64,000 nucleotides of DNA from Rikenellaceae bacterium (lineage in GTDB: Bacteria; Bacteroidota; Bacteroidia; Bacteroidales; Rikenellaceae), in NCBI GenBank assembly GCA_020859685.1, contig JAJBVT010000066.1, positions 1 to 64,000 of the forward strand, read 5' to 3'. Position 1 is the first letter of the stretch. Every line of letters starts with the position of its first letter. This document shows, in pieces, positions 1 through 8,302 of this stretch. Made by a program: the position numbers and the translations under genes. The notes under the pieces are model-generated. The model made no database searches, was not told the DNA's origin, and saw only the letters and a program-made list of their open reading frames with translations.

Positions 1-142
1 CCCCCTAGTCTCGGGGGGTCGGTTCAGGGTAAAACCCCCCTGGCCGCCACCCGGCCCCGGCGGGGCGGCGTAAACTAAAATAAGCAGCGGGAGATTCCCC
101 CCTTTCATTCGGGATGACTTGATATAGATTACAAAGGAGATT

Positions 143-1051
143 CTATATTACGCCTGCGGCGTTGCCTCCTTCAACGGTCGCCGCGTTCGGATTATCATTA
201 TCTACGAAATCCTTTACCAAAATCCATTTGAGGTAGACCTCCTGCGACCATTGGGCGGCATGGGAAAGAAGTTCGACCCCGCCGGAAATAGTCCGTACAC
301 GGTAAACCAAATCCTCGTAACGGCTGACGGCGCCGTCGGGCCAATGGGCCGAAATATCCACCGTGAGCAGGTTCTCTCCCGGATAGTAGGTAAACGGCCG
401 TCCTTCCGGAGTGTTGTTCCCGGTCCGGCTGACGGCACCGTCGATATTCCCGCTGACAATACCGCTATACACCGCCCCACCCTCCTGCGGGCGGACATCG
501 CAAAAATACCATAGAAGTTCCCGTGACGCAAAGTCGGAGGCCGTACCGCTGAACTGTCCGGCGATATGGGCGGCATCAAGGGCGGCTGGAGCGGTAGCTT
601 TAGTGGTAGAATAGCCGTCAGGTACGGCACGAACGGCAGCAGGAACGGTCGGAACGGTGGCATGCGCGGCAGCAGGGAACGGCGGCGCGGGGGATGGCGT
701 GAGCGACGGCAGGACCGGGACCGGCTCCCATACCTCGCCGTCGTACGAAACGAACGCCTTCTCCACCCGGAACGCTCCCTCCAACGGGCAACCGTAATGC
801 TGTCCGACGGGGGAATCCTCCGGTTCTGACGGCCCCATACCGACCGGGGGCCCCGCGGCGGTAGTATTCCGGAAAGGCTGTCCGCTGGCCGGTCCTTCCG
901 GACCACAGCCGCCCGGAGCGACCGGCATTCCGGAGCGCACTACCCCGGGACCCGAGGTATCACCGGAGTTAACTTCATCGACTAAACAATCATTACCGTT
1001 ATCCTCCGGCACGGGGACGGATTCGGGGTACGGAAGCTCGCTCTTCGCCAT
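143..1051 (-). CDS. Hypothetical protein, proline/alanine/glycine-rich
   Basis: I do not recognise this protein (302 residues from the start chosen here). Roughly residues 25-170 are rich in Pro, Ala and Gly and look disordered. The C-terminal ~120 residues look more globular, with aromatic residues and alternating hydrophobic positions. No signal peptide or membrane segment is evident. The frame stays open upstream to 1192, but that part lies inside the structured RNA at 1079-1286, so I put the start at the ATG at 1051, about 28 bases after the RNA ends. Position 1-142, beyond its stop, holds only GC-rich hairpins. Structured RNA copy 1 is likewise followed closely by a gene of unknown function (15024), but the two proteins do not resemble each other. 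Confidence 0.45.
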   Translation of the reverse strand: MAKSELPYPESVPVPEDNGNDCLVDEVNSGDTSGPGVVRSGMPVAPGGCGPEGPASGQPFRNTTAAGPPVGMGPSEPEDSPVGQHYGCPLEGAFRVEKAFVSYDGEVWEPVPVLPSLTPSPAPPFPAAAHATVPTVPAAVRAVPDGYSTTKATAPAALDAAHIAGQFSGTASDFASRELLWYFCDVRPQEGGAVYSGIVSGNIDGAVSRTGNNTPEGRPFTYYPGENLLTVDISAHWPDGAVSRYEDLVYRVRTISGGVELLSHAAQWSQEVYLKWILVKDFVDNDNPNAATVEGGNAAGVI

Positions 1052-1078
1052 CGCGGTTAAGTATTGGCGCCCGGACAC

Positions 1079-1286
1079 AAAAAAGGGGCGCAGGTTCAAC
1101 TTCCGGTCGAGAGGTATGAGCGTACCCTGAAAGAGGAAGTTGTAGCCACGCCCCGGCCAATGCCCGGAACAATCCGGGCATAGCGAGGGCAAGCAACATC
1201 TATACCTCTTCCAGAAACTCCCCCGCCGGGGGGAGGGCTCATTTTCTCAACCGGTATAAAGGTTATTCGCCTTTAAATATATGTCT
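1079..1286 (-). ncRNA. Structured RNA, copy 2 (6S-like candidate)
   Basis: This is a ~208-nt rod-like RNA, homologous to the element at 14796-14999. The arms visible from outside inwards are: CCGGTTGAG (1246-1254) with CTCGACCGG (1103-1111); GAGC-type arms 1237-1242 with 1116-1121; a 7-bp side hairpin with a 4-base loop (1218-1235); CTGGAAGAGG (1205-1214) with CCTCTTTCAG (1127-1136), one G-U pair; and a terminal hairpin ATGCCCGG/CCGGGCAT (1160-1181). A run of six T follows the closing stem at 1084-1079. A TATCTTTG promoter lies just upstream. Size and shape suggest 6S RNA; a Bacteroidales-specific RNA family or a 5' leader is possible. The fold is seen by eye only. Confidence 0.55.
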
Positions 1287-1291
1287 TACCG

Positions 1292-1299
1292 CAAAGATA
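1292..1299 (-). promoter_or_regulatory. -7 element TATCTTTG for the structured RNA copy 2
   Basis: The minus strand reads TATCTTTG, an exact match to the Bacteroidetes TAnnTTTG element, followed by CGG. Copy 1 has TATATTTG followed by CG at the same distance from its RNA. I see no clear -33 TTTG. A start about six bases downstream (~1286) is inferred. Confidence 0.55.
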
Positions 1300-1442
1300 C
1301 CACGTTTTTTTTCTTAACCCCGTAATTCGCACGAAGTCCGCCTTTTACTCCCCACCCTTCTACGGCAAACCGCTTGTGCCCTGCCTTAAACGTCATTAAT
1401 TATAAAAATCGGCAAATATTTGCATTATTTTAGTAGTATGTA

Positions 1443-1474
1443 TTGCATAGTATTAAAAATATTTCATATATTTG
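1443..1474 (+). promoter_or_regulatory. Promoter TTG-N21-TATATTTG upstream of the PspC/PadR locus
   Basis: TTG at 1443-1445 and TATATTTG at 1467-1474 are separated by 21 bases, matching the Bacteroidetes -33/-7 arrangement. The predicted start near 1480 leaves a ~40-base leader before the ATG at 1522. It also argues against the earlier in-frame ATG at 1420, which would lie upstream of the transcript. Confidence 0.6.
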
Positions 1475-1521
1475 CAATACAGAAAGACAACAAAAGAAGA
1501 CAAACAAATAAAACTGGAAAG

Positions 1522-2061
1522 ATGAAAAAGACGCTGAATGTCAATATCGGGAACATGGCGTTCACCATTGACGAAGATGCTTACTACACCCTCAACGGCT
1601 ACTACGAGGATATCCGTTCGAGGCTCTACGAATCGGACAGGCGGGAGATAATGGAGGATATCGAGAACCGCACCGCCGACCTGTTCCGCGAGAACCTCTC
1701 GTTCCCCTCGCAGGTCGTAACGCTCGGCCTGGTGAAACGGGCCATAGCCATAATCGGCAACGCCTCGGACTTCGGGGAGAAGAAGTACGACTATGCCGAT
1801 CAGGGACAGGACGCCGAACCGCACGGGCTGCGCCTCGAGGGCAAACTCTACCGCTCCCGGTACGACAAGATGGTGGGCGGGGTATGCGCCGGGCTGGCCG
1901 AATATTTCGGGATAGACACGGCAATCGTACGTATAATTATGTTTATCGCCCTGTTTCTGGGGAGTCTCGGGTTCTGGGTGTATATCGTGCTCTGGATAAT
2001 CGTTCCGCTCGAACCGATAGATATTTCAGCCGAAAGACGGGGTTACAAATCGAGGAGGTGA
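1522..2061 (+). CDS. PspC domain-containing membrane protein
   Basis: This is a 179-residue inner-membrane protein. The N-terminal ~75 residues are charged and helical, like the small cytoplasmic domain that precedes PspC in many Bacteroidetes proteins. The PspC domain follows at about residues 108-170: the KMVGGVCAGLAEYFGID signature, then a hydrophobic stretch (VRIIMFIALFLGSLGFWVYIVLWIIV). PspC proteins sense or transmit envelope stress in better-studied bacteria; the role here is inferred. The start is the ATG after the TATATTTG promoter. The stop is five bases before the PadR gene, so the two are cotranscribed. A larger relative with the same layout lies two genes downstream. Confidence 0.85.
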   Translation: MKKTLNVNIGNMAFTIDEDAYYTLNGYYEDIRSRLYESDRREIMEDIENRTADLFRENLSFPSQVVTLGLVKRAIAIIGNASDFGEKKYDYADQGQDAEPHGLRLEGKLYRSRYDKMVGGVCAGLAEYFGIDTAIVRIIMFIALFLGSLGFWVYIVLWIIVPLEPIDISAERRGYKSRR

Positions 2062-2066
2062 AGACT

Positions 2067-2396
2067 ATGAGTGCTGAAAATATCAAGGCGCAGATGCGCA
2101 AAGGCATACTGGAGTATTGCATATTGGCGATACTTTCGCGTAACGACGCTTACGCCTCGCAAATAATTTCGGAGCTTAAACAGGCCGAAATGATAGTAGT
2201 CGAGGGAACGCTCTACCCCCTTCTCACACGCCAGAAAAATCAGGGCCTGCTGAGCTACCGCTGGGAGGAGTCTACTCAAGGACCGCCCCGGAAATACTAC
2301 ACCATCACCGCAAAGGGGCGGGAACTGCTCGTGCAGCTCGATATGGCGTGGGACGAGATGGTGCAGCAAATAAAGGCTATACGCTGGTCGGAATGA
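2067..2396 (+). CDS. PadR family transcriptional regulator
   Basis: This 109-residue winged-helix protein matches PadR repressors in length and pattern: KGILEYCILAILSRNDAYAS near the N-terminus (the recognition helix region), the conserved VVEGTLYPLL segment, and a PRKYYTIT wing followed by a C-terminal dimerisation helix. PadR proteins usually repress their own operon and respond to small molecules or envelope stress. The start is the ATG at 2067, preceded by a strong ribosome-binding site (GAGGAGG, inside the end of the previous gene). It sits between two PspC-domain genes, so it is probably the autoregulator of this membrane-stress locus. The frame is open further upstream but overlaps the PspC gene. 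Confidence 0.9.
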   Translation: MSAENIKAQMRKGILEYCILAILSRNDAYASQIISELKQAEMIVVEGTLYPLLTRQKNQGLLSYRWEESTQGPPRKYYTITAKGRELLVQLDMAWDEMVQQIKAIRWSE

Positions 2397-2428
2397 CAGC
2401 AAGAGGTAACCACAATAATCTTACAATT

Positions 2429-3679
2429 ATGAAAGAAACGGTAAAAGCGAGCCTCGCAGGCATAGGTTTCGTACTGGACCGGGACGCGTTCGACGCTCTG
2501 GATTCATACCTCGACACCCTCACGCGCGCCTATGCGGACAACCCCGACCGGGACGAGATAATCGCCGACATAGAGGCCCGCATGGTGGAGATAATCCTCT
2601 CGCACCAGAGCGCCGACACCGTGGTCGGTATAGACACCGTAAACGAGGTGACCGGCCAGCTCGGCACACCCGAGGAGACGGGCGGGGCGGCCACGGGCCA
2701 AACCCGCACCCAAAGCGTGGAGGCTTTCCCGCGCAGGCTCTACCGCGACCTCGACGGCCGTAAACTGGGCGGCGTGTGCAACGGGCTGGCCCGCTATTTC
2801 GATATAGACCCGGCGCTGGTCCGCATATCCACGGCCATCCCGCTGGTGCTCCTTATCATCCTGCCCGCCTCGGGATTCCACGCGCTCAACGCATTTTTAG
2901 GGTCGACGATAGGGGTGATGTTCATACTATACTTTCTGATGTGGATGGCGGTACCGGCCGCCCGCACCCCGCGTCAGCGGCTCGAAATGCAGGGCCGCCG
3001 CATAACGGCCACCGAAATCGAAAAGGAGATGAACTACTCAGCGGCGGCAGGCGACAGCTACCGGCCGCCACAGAGTATTCTGGCAAGGTTTTTCGGGGTT
3101 GTCGGCAGCATCTTCCTGTTCGGGGTAAAGTTCTTCCTTATCATAATCGGAGCCGCGCTCGGTATCGCGGCGTTCGCCATGATTATCGCTATGATAGGAC
3201 TTGCCTTCGGAGCCCCGTGGGCCGTGACGCACGGGTTCGCGGACGGAGACGCGATACTCCGGCTGGGCGAATCGACCATGCCCGTGGCGGTGTTCTCGAT
3301 ACTGGTACTGGCCCTAATAGCCATTCCTATCGTAATGCTCGTATACCAGATGCTCCGGGTAAGTCTCAGCCGCCCCAACAACCCCACCATGATGTGGATA
3401 CTGAGCGGGTGCTGGATACTGCTGGCGGTGTTTACCACGGTAACGATTCTCGAAAACGGCGACATTTTCCGCTCCTGGCGCGGGGTGTCTATCCAGCCGG
3501 TGCGCGGCGAGTGGGGACCCGGGGTTCCGGCCGACAGCGCCGAGGGATGGGATTTGTATGAACTAAATGCACAGGCCCACCGTGAATCGGTCGGGCAGAC
3601 GGACGGAGACAAGGGCGGAACGGAGAGCGGAACGGAGAGCGGGATGGCTCCGGAACGGCCGGATATCAGCCCGGAGTAG
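2429..3679 (+). CDS. PspC domain protein with additional membrane segments
   Basis: This is a 416-residue membrane protein. Residues ~1-75 form a cytoplasmic helical domain resembling that of the 179-residue PspC protein upstream. The PspC domain lies at about residues 101-175 (KLGGVCNGLARYFDIDPAL, then two hydrophobic segments). It is followed by a linker and at least three more membrane helices around residues 225-330. The last ~45 residues are hydrophilic with an EGGTESGTESG-like low-complexity tail. The start chosen is MKETVKASLAG; an in-frame ATG 12 codons earlier is possible. It is cotranscribed with padR (32-base gap). I infer a role in envelope-stress sensing with the neighbouring PadR and LiaF-like proteins. 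Confidence 0.85.
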   Translation: MKETVKASLAGIGFVLDRDAFDALDSYLDTLTRAYADNPDRDEIIADIEARMVEIILSHQSADTVVGIDTVNEVTGQLGTPEETGGAATGQTRTQSVEAFPRRLYRDLDGRKLGGVCNGLARYFDIDPALVRISTAIPLVLLIILPASGFHALNAFLGSTIGVMFILYFLMWMAVPAARTPRQRLEMQGRRITATEIEKEMNYSAAAGDSYRPPQSILARFFGVVGSIFLFGVKFFLIIIGAALGIAAFAMIIAMIGLAFGAPWAVTHGFADGDAILRLGESTMPVAVFSILVLALIAIPIVMLVYQMLRVSLSRPNNPTMMWILSGCWILLAVFTTVTILENGDIFRSWRGVSIQPVRGEWGPGVPADSAEGWDLYELNAQAHRESVGQTDGDKGGTESGTESGMAPERPDISPE

Positions 3680-3851
3680 ACGGAAAGGCCGGTTACCGAG
3701 TAGGTATATATCGGGATGGCATGGAAAATCGTTTCTCCGGAAAGCCGGAGGTAAGGGCGGGAGGATAGCTGGCGGCACCGACGGCAGTACGGAGGGTAAA
3801 GCCGGATAAAACGACAAGGCGGGTATCGTGGCCGGTCGTATCGGAGGGGGG

Positions 3852-3994
3852 CCATCGCAGTTGGACATAGGAGTGATACGCATCGTTGCTAATGTAGCAG
3901 AGTGGGACATAATGGCCGGTAGTTTTATAGGGAACCCATCGCAGTCGGCCGCAGGAGTGATTCGCATCGTTGCTAATGTAGCAGATTGGGACAT
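3852..3994. repeat. Two imperfect 59-bp direct repeats, 84-bp period
   Basis: The segments at 3852-3910 and 3936-3994 are near-identical (shared core CATCGTTGCTAATGTAGCAG). The period is 84 bases, a multiple of three, so frames through it on both strands show a 28-residue periodicity. They occupy the 430-base interval between the PspC gene and the LiaF-like gene (3680-4109), where I see no convincing gene. Confidence 0.75.
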
Positions 3995-4109
3995 TGTTGC
4001 CATTCGTATCGGAAGAAATGTACCGGAGAGGTGTGAGCGCCGGACATACCGTAAGTCGGAGAAAAATACCGGCGATACAGTGAAAAGTTTAACATTTTAA
4101 ATTATATAA

Positions 4110-4463
4110 ATGGAAATCATCGATAATAAAAAACGACCGGACGAAAACCCGGTCCGCCGGGAAAAGAACCTCTATATAGGTGGAGCCATCGTGATATGCG
4201 GATTGGTGTGGCTGATGTATAACTTCGATGTGGTGGGTAGCGTCTTCTTCCACAGGTTCTTCTCGTGGCAAGTGTTCCTGATGGCACTGGGCGGTTACTT
4301 CATAGCATTGCGTAAATGGATTGTGGGCGGAGCCGTGCTGATTACGGGTATGGCGCTTGCCGCAATGGACTGGTACGACCTCTATATACCGGTCAAACAG
4401 GTATTGCTGCCGATGTTGCTGATTGCGGTAGGGGTAGCCGTAATCCTCCAGAATAAATACTGA
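4110..4463 (+). CDS. LiaF/LiaI-like small membrane protein
   Basis: This 117-residue protein has four hydrophobic segments: IGGAIVICGLVWLMYNF, a central WQVFLMALGGYFIAL, VGGAVLITGMALAA and VLLPMLLIAVGVAVIL. The architecture fits the LiaI/LiaF-type transmembrane region (DUF5668-like) that commonly accompanies PspC genes. These proteins act in cell-envelope stress responses in Firmicutes; the function in Bacteroidetes is not established. It lies on the same strand as the PadR/PspC genes but is separated from them by 430 bases of repeat-containing DNA, so it may have its own promoter. I saw no clear TAnnTTTG. Confidence 0.75.
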   Translation: MEIIDNKKRPDENPVRREKNLYIGGAIVICGLVWLMYNFDVVGSVFFHRFFSWQVFLMALGGYFIALRKWIVGGAVLITGMALAAMDWYDLYIPVKQVLLPMLLIAVGVAVILQNKY

Positions 4464-4912
4464 TACGGGGTTATCCGGTTTACGGCGGGCGGTGTCGAAC
4501 GATTACTGCCCGCCGCTGCCGCATTCCCGAATATACGGACCGTAACCCGGCATCCGATTTGCCCGGTAAGGGGGTAAATGTGCCTGAATCCCACGGTTTT
4601 CGAGGTCAGTGCACTGCCGACCGCCTTTTTTCGGTACGGCCGGCCGGAAAGCAGGTTGAACGACCGGGAAGTTAGGTAAAGTCAGGGGAACGGTCTGCCG
4701 GAAGGACGGACAGGCCGGAGATTATTGCGCCCATTGTCGGAAACAGTGGCCCTAAAGCCGGATTTCGACCGGGGACGGTATGAGCCAATACGGGCATCGG
4801 ACTTTGACGGGACGGGCACCGGGACGTACCTCGATGGCTTGCCAAGGAGCGGCTGCGGGGAGAGTTAACGTAGTATTAAAGTGAGTTATTAAAAATTTTT
4901 CAAAATTATTAG

Positions 4913-4920
4913 TAACTTTG
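4913..4920 (+). promoter_or_regulatory. -7 element TAACTTTG for pfkA; rest of 484-base gap empty
   Basis: TAACTTTG is an exact match to TAnnTTTG and lies 28 bases before the pfkA ATG, in an AT-rich patch. A ribosome-binding site AAAGGAGG follows at about 4935-4942. I see no TTTG at the expected -33 spacing. The interval 4464-4947 otherwise holds no gene or repeat that I can support. Confidence 0.6.
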
Positions 4921-4947
4921 CGTCAGGTTAATCAAAGGAGGTTATAT

Positions 4948-5928
4948 ATGCATAACATCAAATGTGTAGGGCTGCTTACATCGGGCGGGGACGCTCCCGC
5001 AATGAATGCGGCTATCAGGGCGGTAACCCGTACCGCCATCTACAATGGCATGGAAGTGAAGGGGATAATGCGGGGATACAAGGGGCTTATCTCGGGTGAG
5101 ATTATACCGTTCCGCACCCAGAACGTTAGTAATATCATACAGCAGGGGGGAACGATTCTCAAAACCGCCCGAAGCCGGGAGTTCGAGACGGTGGAAGGGC
5201 GTAAAATCGCCTACGACAATATGCAGAAAGAGGGCATCGACGCCCTTGTGGTAATAGGCGGCGACGGTTCCCTGACCGGTGCCCGGGTTTTCGCCGCGGA
5301 GTACGACATCCCCATCGTCGGCCTGCCCGGTACGATAGACAACGACCTGTTCGGCACGGACACTACCATCGGGTACGATACCGCGCTCAATACGATTATG
5401 CAGGCGGTGGACAAGATACGCGATACGGCCAGCTCGCACGAGCGGCTCTTCTTCATAGAGGTAATGGGTCGCAACGCCGGATTTCTCGCACTGAACGGGG
5501 CGATTGCCACCGGCTGCGAGGCGGCCATTATCCCGGAAATCGCCACGGAGGTCGACCAGCTGGCCGAGCTTATACAGAACGGTTTTCGCAAGAGCAAAAA
5601 TAGCAGTATCGTGCTGGTCGCCGAAAGCGAAATCACCGGAGGAGCGCTGGGCCTTGCCGACCGGGTGAAGAAGGAGTATCCCGAATATGACGTAAGGGTA
5701 ACCATTCTCGGGCACATCCAGCGGGGAGGTTCGCCGACCGCAAGCGACCGTATACTTGCCAGCCGGATGGGTGAGGCGGCGATAAACGCCCTTCTCGAAG
5801 GGCAGCGCAACGTGATGATAGGAATAGACGACGAGGAGCTGGTGTACGTACCGTTCTCCAAGGCCATCCGCAAGGATAAACCCATTAACCGCGACCTGCT
5901 GAACACCGTAAAGATTCTTTCTATTTGA
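4948..5928 (+). CDS. pfkA: ATP-dependent 6-phosphofructokinase
   Basis: This 326-residue enzyme phosphorylates fructose 6-phosphate to the 1,6-bisphosphate in glycolysis. The start is [20 protein letters not shown] after a strong AAAGGAGG site. Visible motifs are the nucleotide loop [19 protein letters not shown], the catalytic PGTIDND (catalytic Asp), [10 protein letters not shown] and the effector-region [13 protein letters not shown]. Glycine follows Asp in GGDG and glycine precedes Thr in PGTIDND; these are the residues of ATP-dependent rather than pyrophosphate-dependent enzymes. Length equals that of the E. coli enzyme. It is monocistronic: its own promoter is upstream and a strong terminator lies 26 bases after the stop. 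Confidence 0.97.
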   Translation: MHNIKCVGLLTSGGDAPAMNAAIRAVTRTAIYNGMEVKGIMRGYKGLISGEIIPFRTQNVSNIIQQGGTILKTARSREFETVEGRKIAYDNMQKEGIDALVVIGGDGSLTGARVFAAEYDIPIVGLPGTIDNDLFGTDTTIGYDTALNTIMQAVDKIRDTASSHERLFFIEVMGRNAGFLALNGAIATGCEAAIIPEIATEVDQLAELIQNGFRKSKNSSIVLVAESEITGGALGLADRVKKEYPEYDVRVTILGHIQRGGSPTASDRILASRMGEAAINALLEGQRNVMIGIDDEELVYVPFSKAIRKDKPINRDLLNTVKILSI

Positions 5929-5953
5929 TATATCCGCTTTCGACGGACTTTGA

Positions 5954-5988
5954 ACGGCTACCCTCATACGCGGGCGGCCGTTTTTTTT
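5954..5988 (+). terminator. Rho-independent terminator of pfkA
   Basis: The arms ACGGCTACCC (from 5954) and GGGCGGCCGT form a 10-position stem with one mismatch and an 8-base loop, followed by eight T. Confidence 0.85.
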
Positions 5989-6048
5989 AGTATCGGCTAT
6001 CACAGGTAATCCAAAAGTTATAACTTTACGGTAACTAACCCGTATGCT

Positions 6049-6933
6049 ATGAAAAAGCTTTTCGTCTGCATTACTTTATCGATGCAGATTTCCGTCGCCT
6101 GTTTAGGACAGAAGTCCCAAGATATCGAGTTGACCCTCACCTACCGGTTCGAAAATACGGGGGCCACCGAAAAGATAAGGTTTATTACGCTGATTCCAGG
6201 AGACGTGGAGAACCGGCAAAGGATCCACAGCTTGACTTTCTCTGCTGAACCGGACACCGTATACAGCATCGGAGAGAACCGGTATGCGGAATTTATTTTG
6301 TTACCGCCCCTGCCCGACCGTATCGATATCCGGGCGGACCTTACCATAACAAGAAGCGACTACAAGACTCTTTCCCGAATCAGGCGGGATGAAGCCTTAC
6401 CGGACGAGGAGACGGAAAGGTACCTTAAAAGCGAATTGTTCATCGAATACGAGCATCCCGATTTCCTCTACTTCGCCGGTTCGCTTAAAGGGACCAACCC
6501 GACAGCCACCGTAAAGAACATATACACTTTTATGAATCCGGACCTGAGACAGGCAGGCAGGCTGCCTGCAACACGGCAGAACGTGATGGTACGGGATAAG
6601 TTAATGGAAAGTTTCAGACAGTATTCCCACCTGATGGTAGCATTATGCCGGGCTAACTCCGTGCCCGCGAGAAATGTTTACGGGCTGACTTCCAATGGGG
6701 ATGACGATCCCAGACGGGAATGGGTGGAAGTCCATTTCGCAGAACACGGATGGGTATCTTTCGACCCGGCGCCCGGCAGCCGTGCTGATTTCCGGAACAT
6801 GGATAACCAGTATATTTACCTTTGTCCTTCCGGCCGGGACGAAGAACCGATGGCAGACTTCTATACATTCAGGTATTGGTATTGGGGCGGACCTCCCGAA
6901 ATAACAGAACAATATATCATAGTGGAAAAATAG
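6049..6933 (+). CDS. Secreted transglutaminase-like protein, catalytic Cys/His apparently lost
   Basis: This is a 294-residue protein with an N-terminal signal peptide (cut around residue 20, or a lipobox-like SVAC). The C-terminal half matches the transglutaminase-like (papain-fold) core: residues 187-212 align with the Cys-helix region ending VPARNVYGL, and residues 223-240 give REWVEVHFAEHGWVSFDP, the His/Asp strand region. The usual catalytic Cys position (GxC before the helix) appears to be Phe189 and the usual His (HAWVEV) is Arg223; the Asp is kept (Asp239). So it is probably non-catalytic. The N-terminal ~130 residues look like a beta-rich domain. The HAD gene starts five bases downstream. 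A weak promoter (TAACTTTA, 6021) precedes it. Confidence 0.75.
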   Translation: MKKLFVCITLSMQISVACLGQKSQDIELTLTYRFENTGATEKIRFITLIPGDVENRQRIHSLTFSAEPDTVYSIGENRYAEFILLPPLPDRIDIRADLTITRSDYKTLSRIRRDEALPDEETERYLKSELFIEYEHPDFLYFAGSLKGTNPTATVKNIYTFMNPDLRQAGRLPATRQNVMVRDKLMESFRQYSHLMVALCRANSVPARNVYGLTSNGDDDPRREWVEVHFAEHGWVSFDPAPGSRADFRNMDNQYIYLCPSGRDEEPMADFYTFRYWYWGGPPEITEQYIIVEK

Positions 6934-6938
6934 CTGAT

Positions 6939-7610
6939 ATGCTTAAAGCAATAATTTTCGACCTCGACGGTACCATCGGTAACACCTTGCCGCTCTGCAT
7001 TGCGGCGTTTCGAGAAGCGATAGAACCCCTCGCCGGAAAGAAACTGACCGACGGGGAGATAATCGCCACGTTCGGGCCGAGCGAGGAAGGTACCATAATG
7101 CAATTAATCCCGGAACACTACCGGCAAGGGGTGGATGACTATATCCGCCACTACGAACGGCTCCACGATATGTGTCCGGAACCGTTCGAGGGAATGCGCC
7201 AAGTAATCGCGAGGTTGAAATCCGGGGGAATGACGGTGGTGATGGTTACGGGCAAGGGTGGCCGGAGTTGCCGCATCACGCTCGAGCGGTACGGCATGAC
7301 GGGCCTGTTCGACCAGGTCGAGACCGGCTCCCCGCACGGCCAGCGCAAAGCCGAAGGTATCCGGGCCGTGCTCGAGCGGTTCGGCCTGAAGCCGACAGAG
7401 GCCGTCTACGTGGGCGACGCCCCGAGTGATATAACCGCCAGCAGGGCGGTAGGAGTGCCGGTAATCGCGGCCGCCTGGGCGGAAACGGCCGACGTACAAA
7501 TTCTGGAGGCGATGAACCCGGATGGGCTGTTTACATCGGTACGGGAATTTGCGGGGTGGGTAAACGAGAAGATTGGTAAGGTACCGGTTTTGCCGATAAC
7601 GGGGAAGTAG
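6939..7610 (+). CDS. HAD family hydrolase (phosphoglycolate phosphatase-like)
   Basis: This 223-residue HAD hydrolase carries motif I FDLDGTIGNT (nucleophile Asp8, acid/base Asp10), motif II VVMVTGKG, a Lys in the SPHGQRKAEG region and motif IV VYVGDAPSDITASRAVGV. A cap-domain helix bundle sits between motifs I and II. This pattern fits Gph/PpaX-type phosphatases acting on small phosphometabolites; the substrate cannot be told. The start ATG at 6939 is five bases after the transglutaminase-like gene, implying translation from the same transcript. Its last codons run into the short repeat copy at 7604-7684. Confidence 0.85.
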   Translation: MLKAIIFDLDGTIGNTLPLCIAAFREAIEPLAGKKLTDGEIIATFGPSEEGTIMQLIPEHYRQGVDDYIRHYERLHDMCPEPFEGMRQVIARLKSGGMTVVMVTGKGGRSCRITLERYGMTGLFDQVETGSPHGQRKAEGIRAVLERFGLKPTEAVYVGDAPSDITASRAVGVPVIAAAWAETADVQILEAMNPDGLFTSVREFAGWVNEKIGKVPVLPITGK

Positions 7611-7684
7611 TAACGGTGCGATATTGCATATCGCTTGTTTATTTTCGGTCGCGACTCGGTATAGCACAAATAAATTCAGCTAAC
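7604..7684. repeat. Short repeat, copy A (hairpin plus conserved tail)
   Basis: After TAAC comes a hairpin GCGATAT-TGC-ATATCGC, then TTGTTTATTTTCGGTCGCGACTCGG-like sequence and ATAGCACAAATAAATT. The same order occurs in copies B (8334-8421) and C (8470-8550), but the hairpin arms differ and stay paired. It overlaps the 3' end of the HAD gene and the end of the membrane-protein gene. Confidence 0.7.
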
Positions 7685-8213
7685 CGATAGCATTCAAATA
7701 TGCCGATATTAAAAGAGCCGATACACATACAATAAAGATCAAATACAGGAAGTGTATCCATTTTTTATTGTATTTATATGGTATCCGAATAAATAAGCAA
7801 AAAAGTATAACATATACGATAGCCTCGAAATAACCGACAATCTGATTTATCACGGGTATCGTAGTATATATAAATCCGTCAAATGACCCCGAAGTGGGTC
7901 CTATCGTGGAAATCAGGCATAGACCGAAAATAAGCACACCTAATTTGTATATTCCATATTTCTCCTCCAAAATAACCTTATGAATGGGGAGCAGAATAAA
8001 CCCCAATAACAGCCCCCTTATTAATTGAAGAACAGGTCCAAGTGAAACTATAGGAGATGAAACAGGACGCATCAAAAGTGATAATTCTTCAGGCTGAAAT
8101 AAATTTTCATAATCGAATATATTATGAGCCAAAATACCGGCAATAAAATAAGCCATAAAATGGGCCGAACTGATAACCCACAAAAATTTGAGGTAATATT
8201 TGTAATTTTTCAT
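7680..8213 (-). CDS. Hypothetical AT-rich integral membrane protein
   Basis: I do not recognise this 177-residue protein. It has about five hydrophobic helices (around residues 9-31, 53-77, 89-107, 119-141 and 153-174) and short polar loops, so it is an inner-membrane protein. Base composition is far more AT-rich than neighbouring genes and the codon use differs accordingly (many ATA, TTA, AAT). It lies between copies of a short dispersed repeat and close to an initiator tRNA gene, which suggests acquisition by transfer. No partner gene is evident and I saw no TAnnTTTG promoter. Confidence 0.65.
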   Translation of the reverse strand: MKNYKYYLKFLWVISSAHFMAYFIAGILAHNIFDYENLFQPEELSLLMRPVSSPIVSLGPVLQLIRGLLLGFILLPIHKVILEEKYGIYKLGVLIFGLCLISTIGPTSGSFDGFIYTTIPVINQIVGYFEAIVYVILFCLFIRIPYKYNKKWIHFLYLIFIVCVSALLISAYLNAIG

Positions 8214-8302
8214 AGTAAAAAATCAATATTACTAAATATAGCAAAAAAACCTGAACATTTATATTTCCTTTTTAGTTATCCTAATTCTATTGAAATAAAA
8301 AA

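Noticed and set aside
1-142. GC-rich hairpins at the window start as a terminator
   Set aside because: The stems lack a T run in either direction and their gene context is cut off.
1052-1192. N-terminal extension of the 143-1051 protein
   Set aside because: It coincides with the 3' half of the structured RNA, whose pairing explains the sequence better.
3563-4003. 146-residue minus-strand frame with a 28-residue repeat
   Set aside because: The periodicity comes from the 84-bp DNA repeat; composition and context do not support a gene.
5211-5906. Long minus-strand frame opposite pfkA
   Set aside because: It is a shadow of pfkA; codon pattern and conserved motifs belong to the plus strand.
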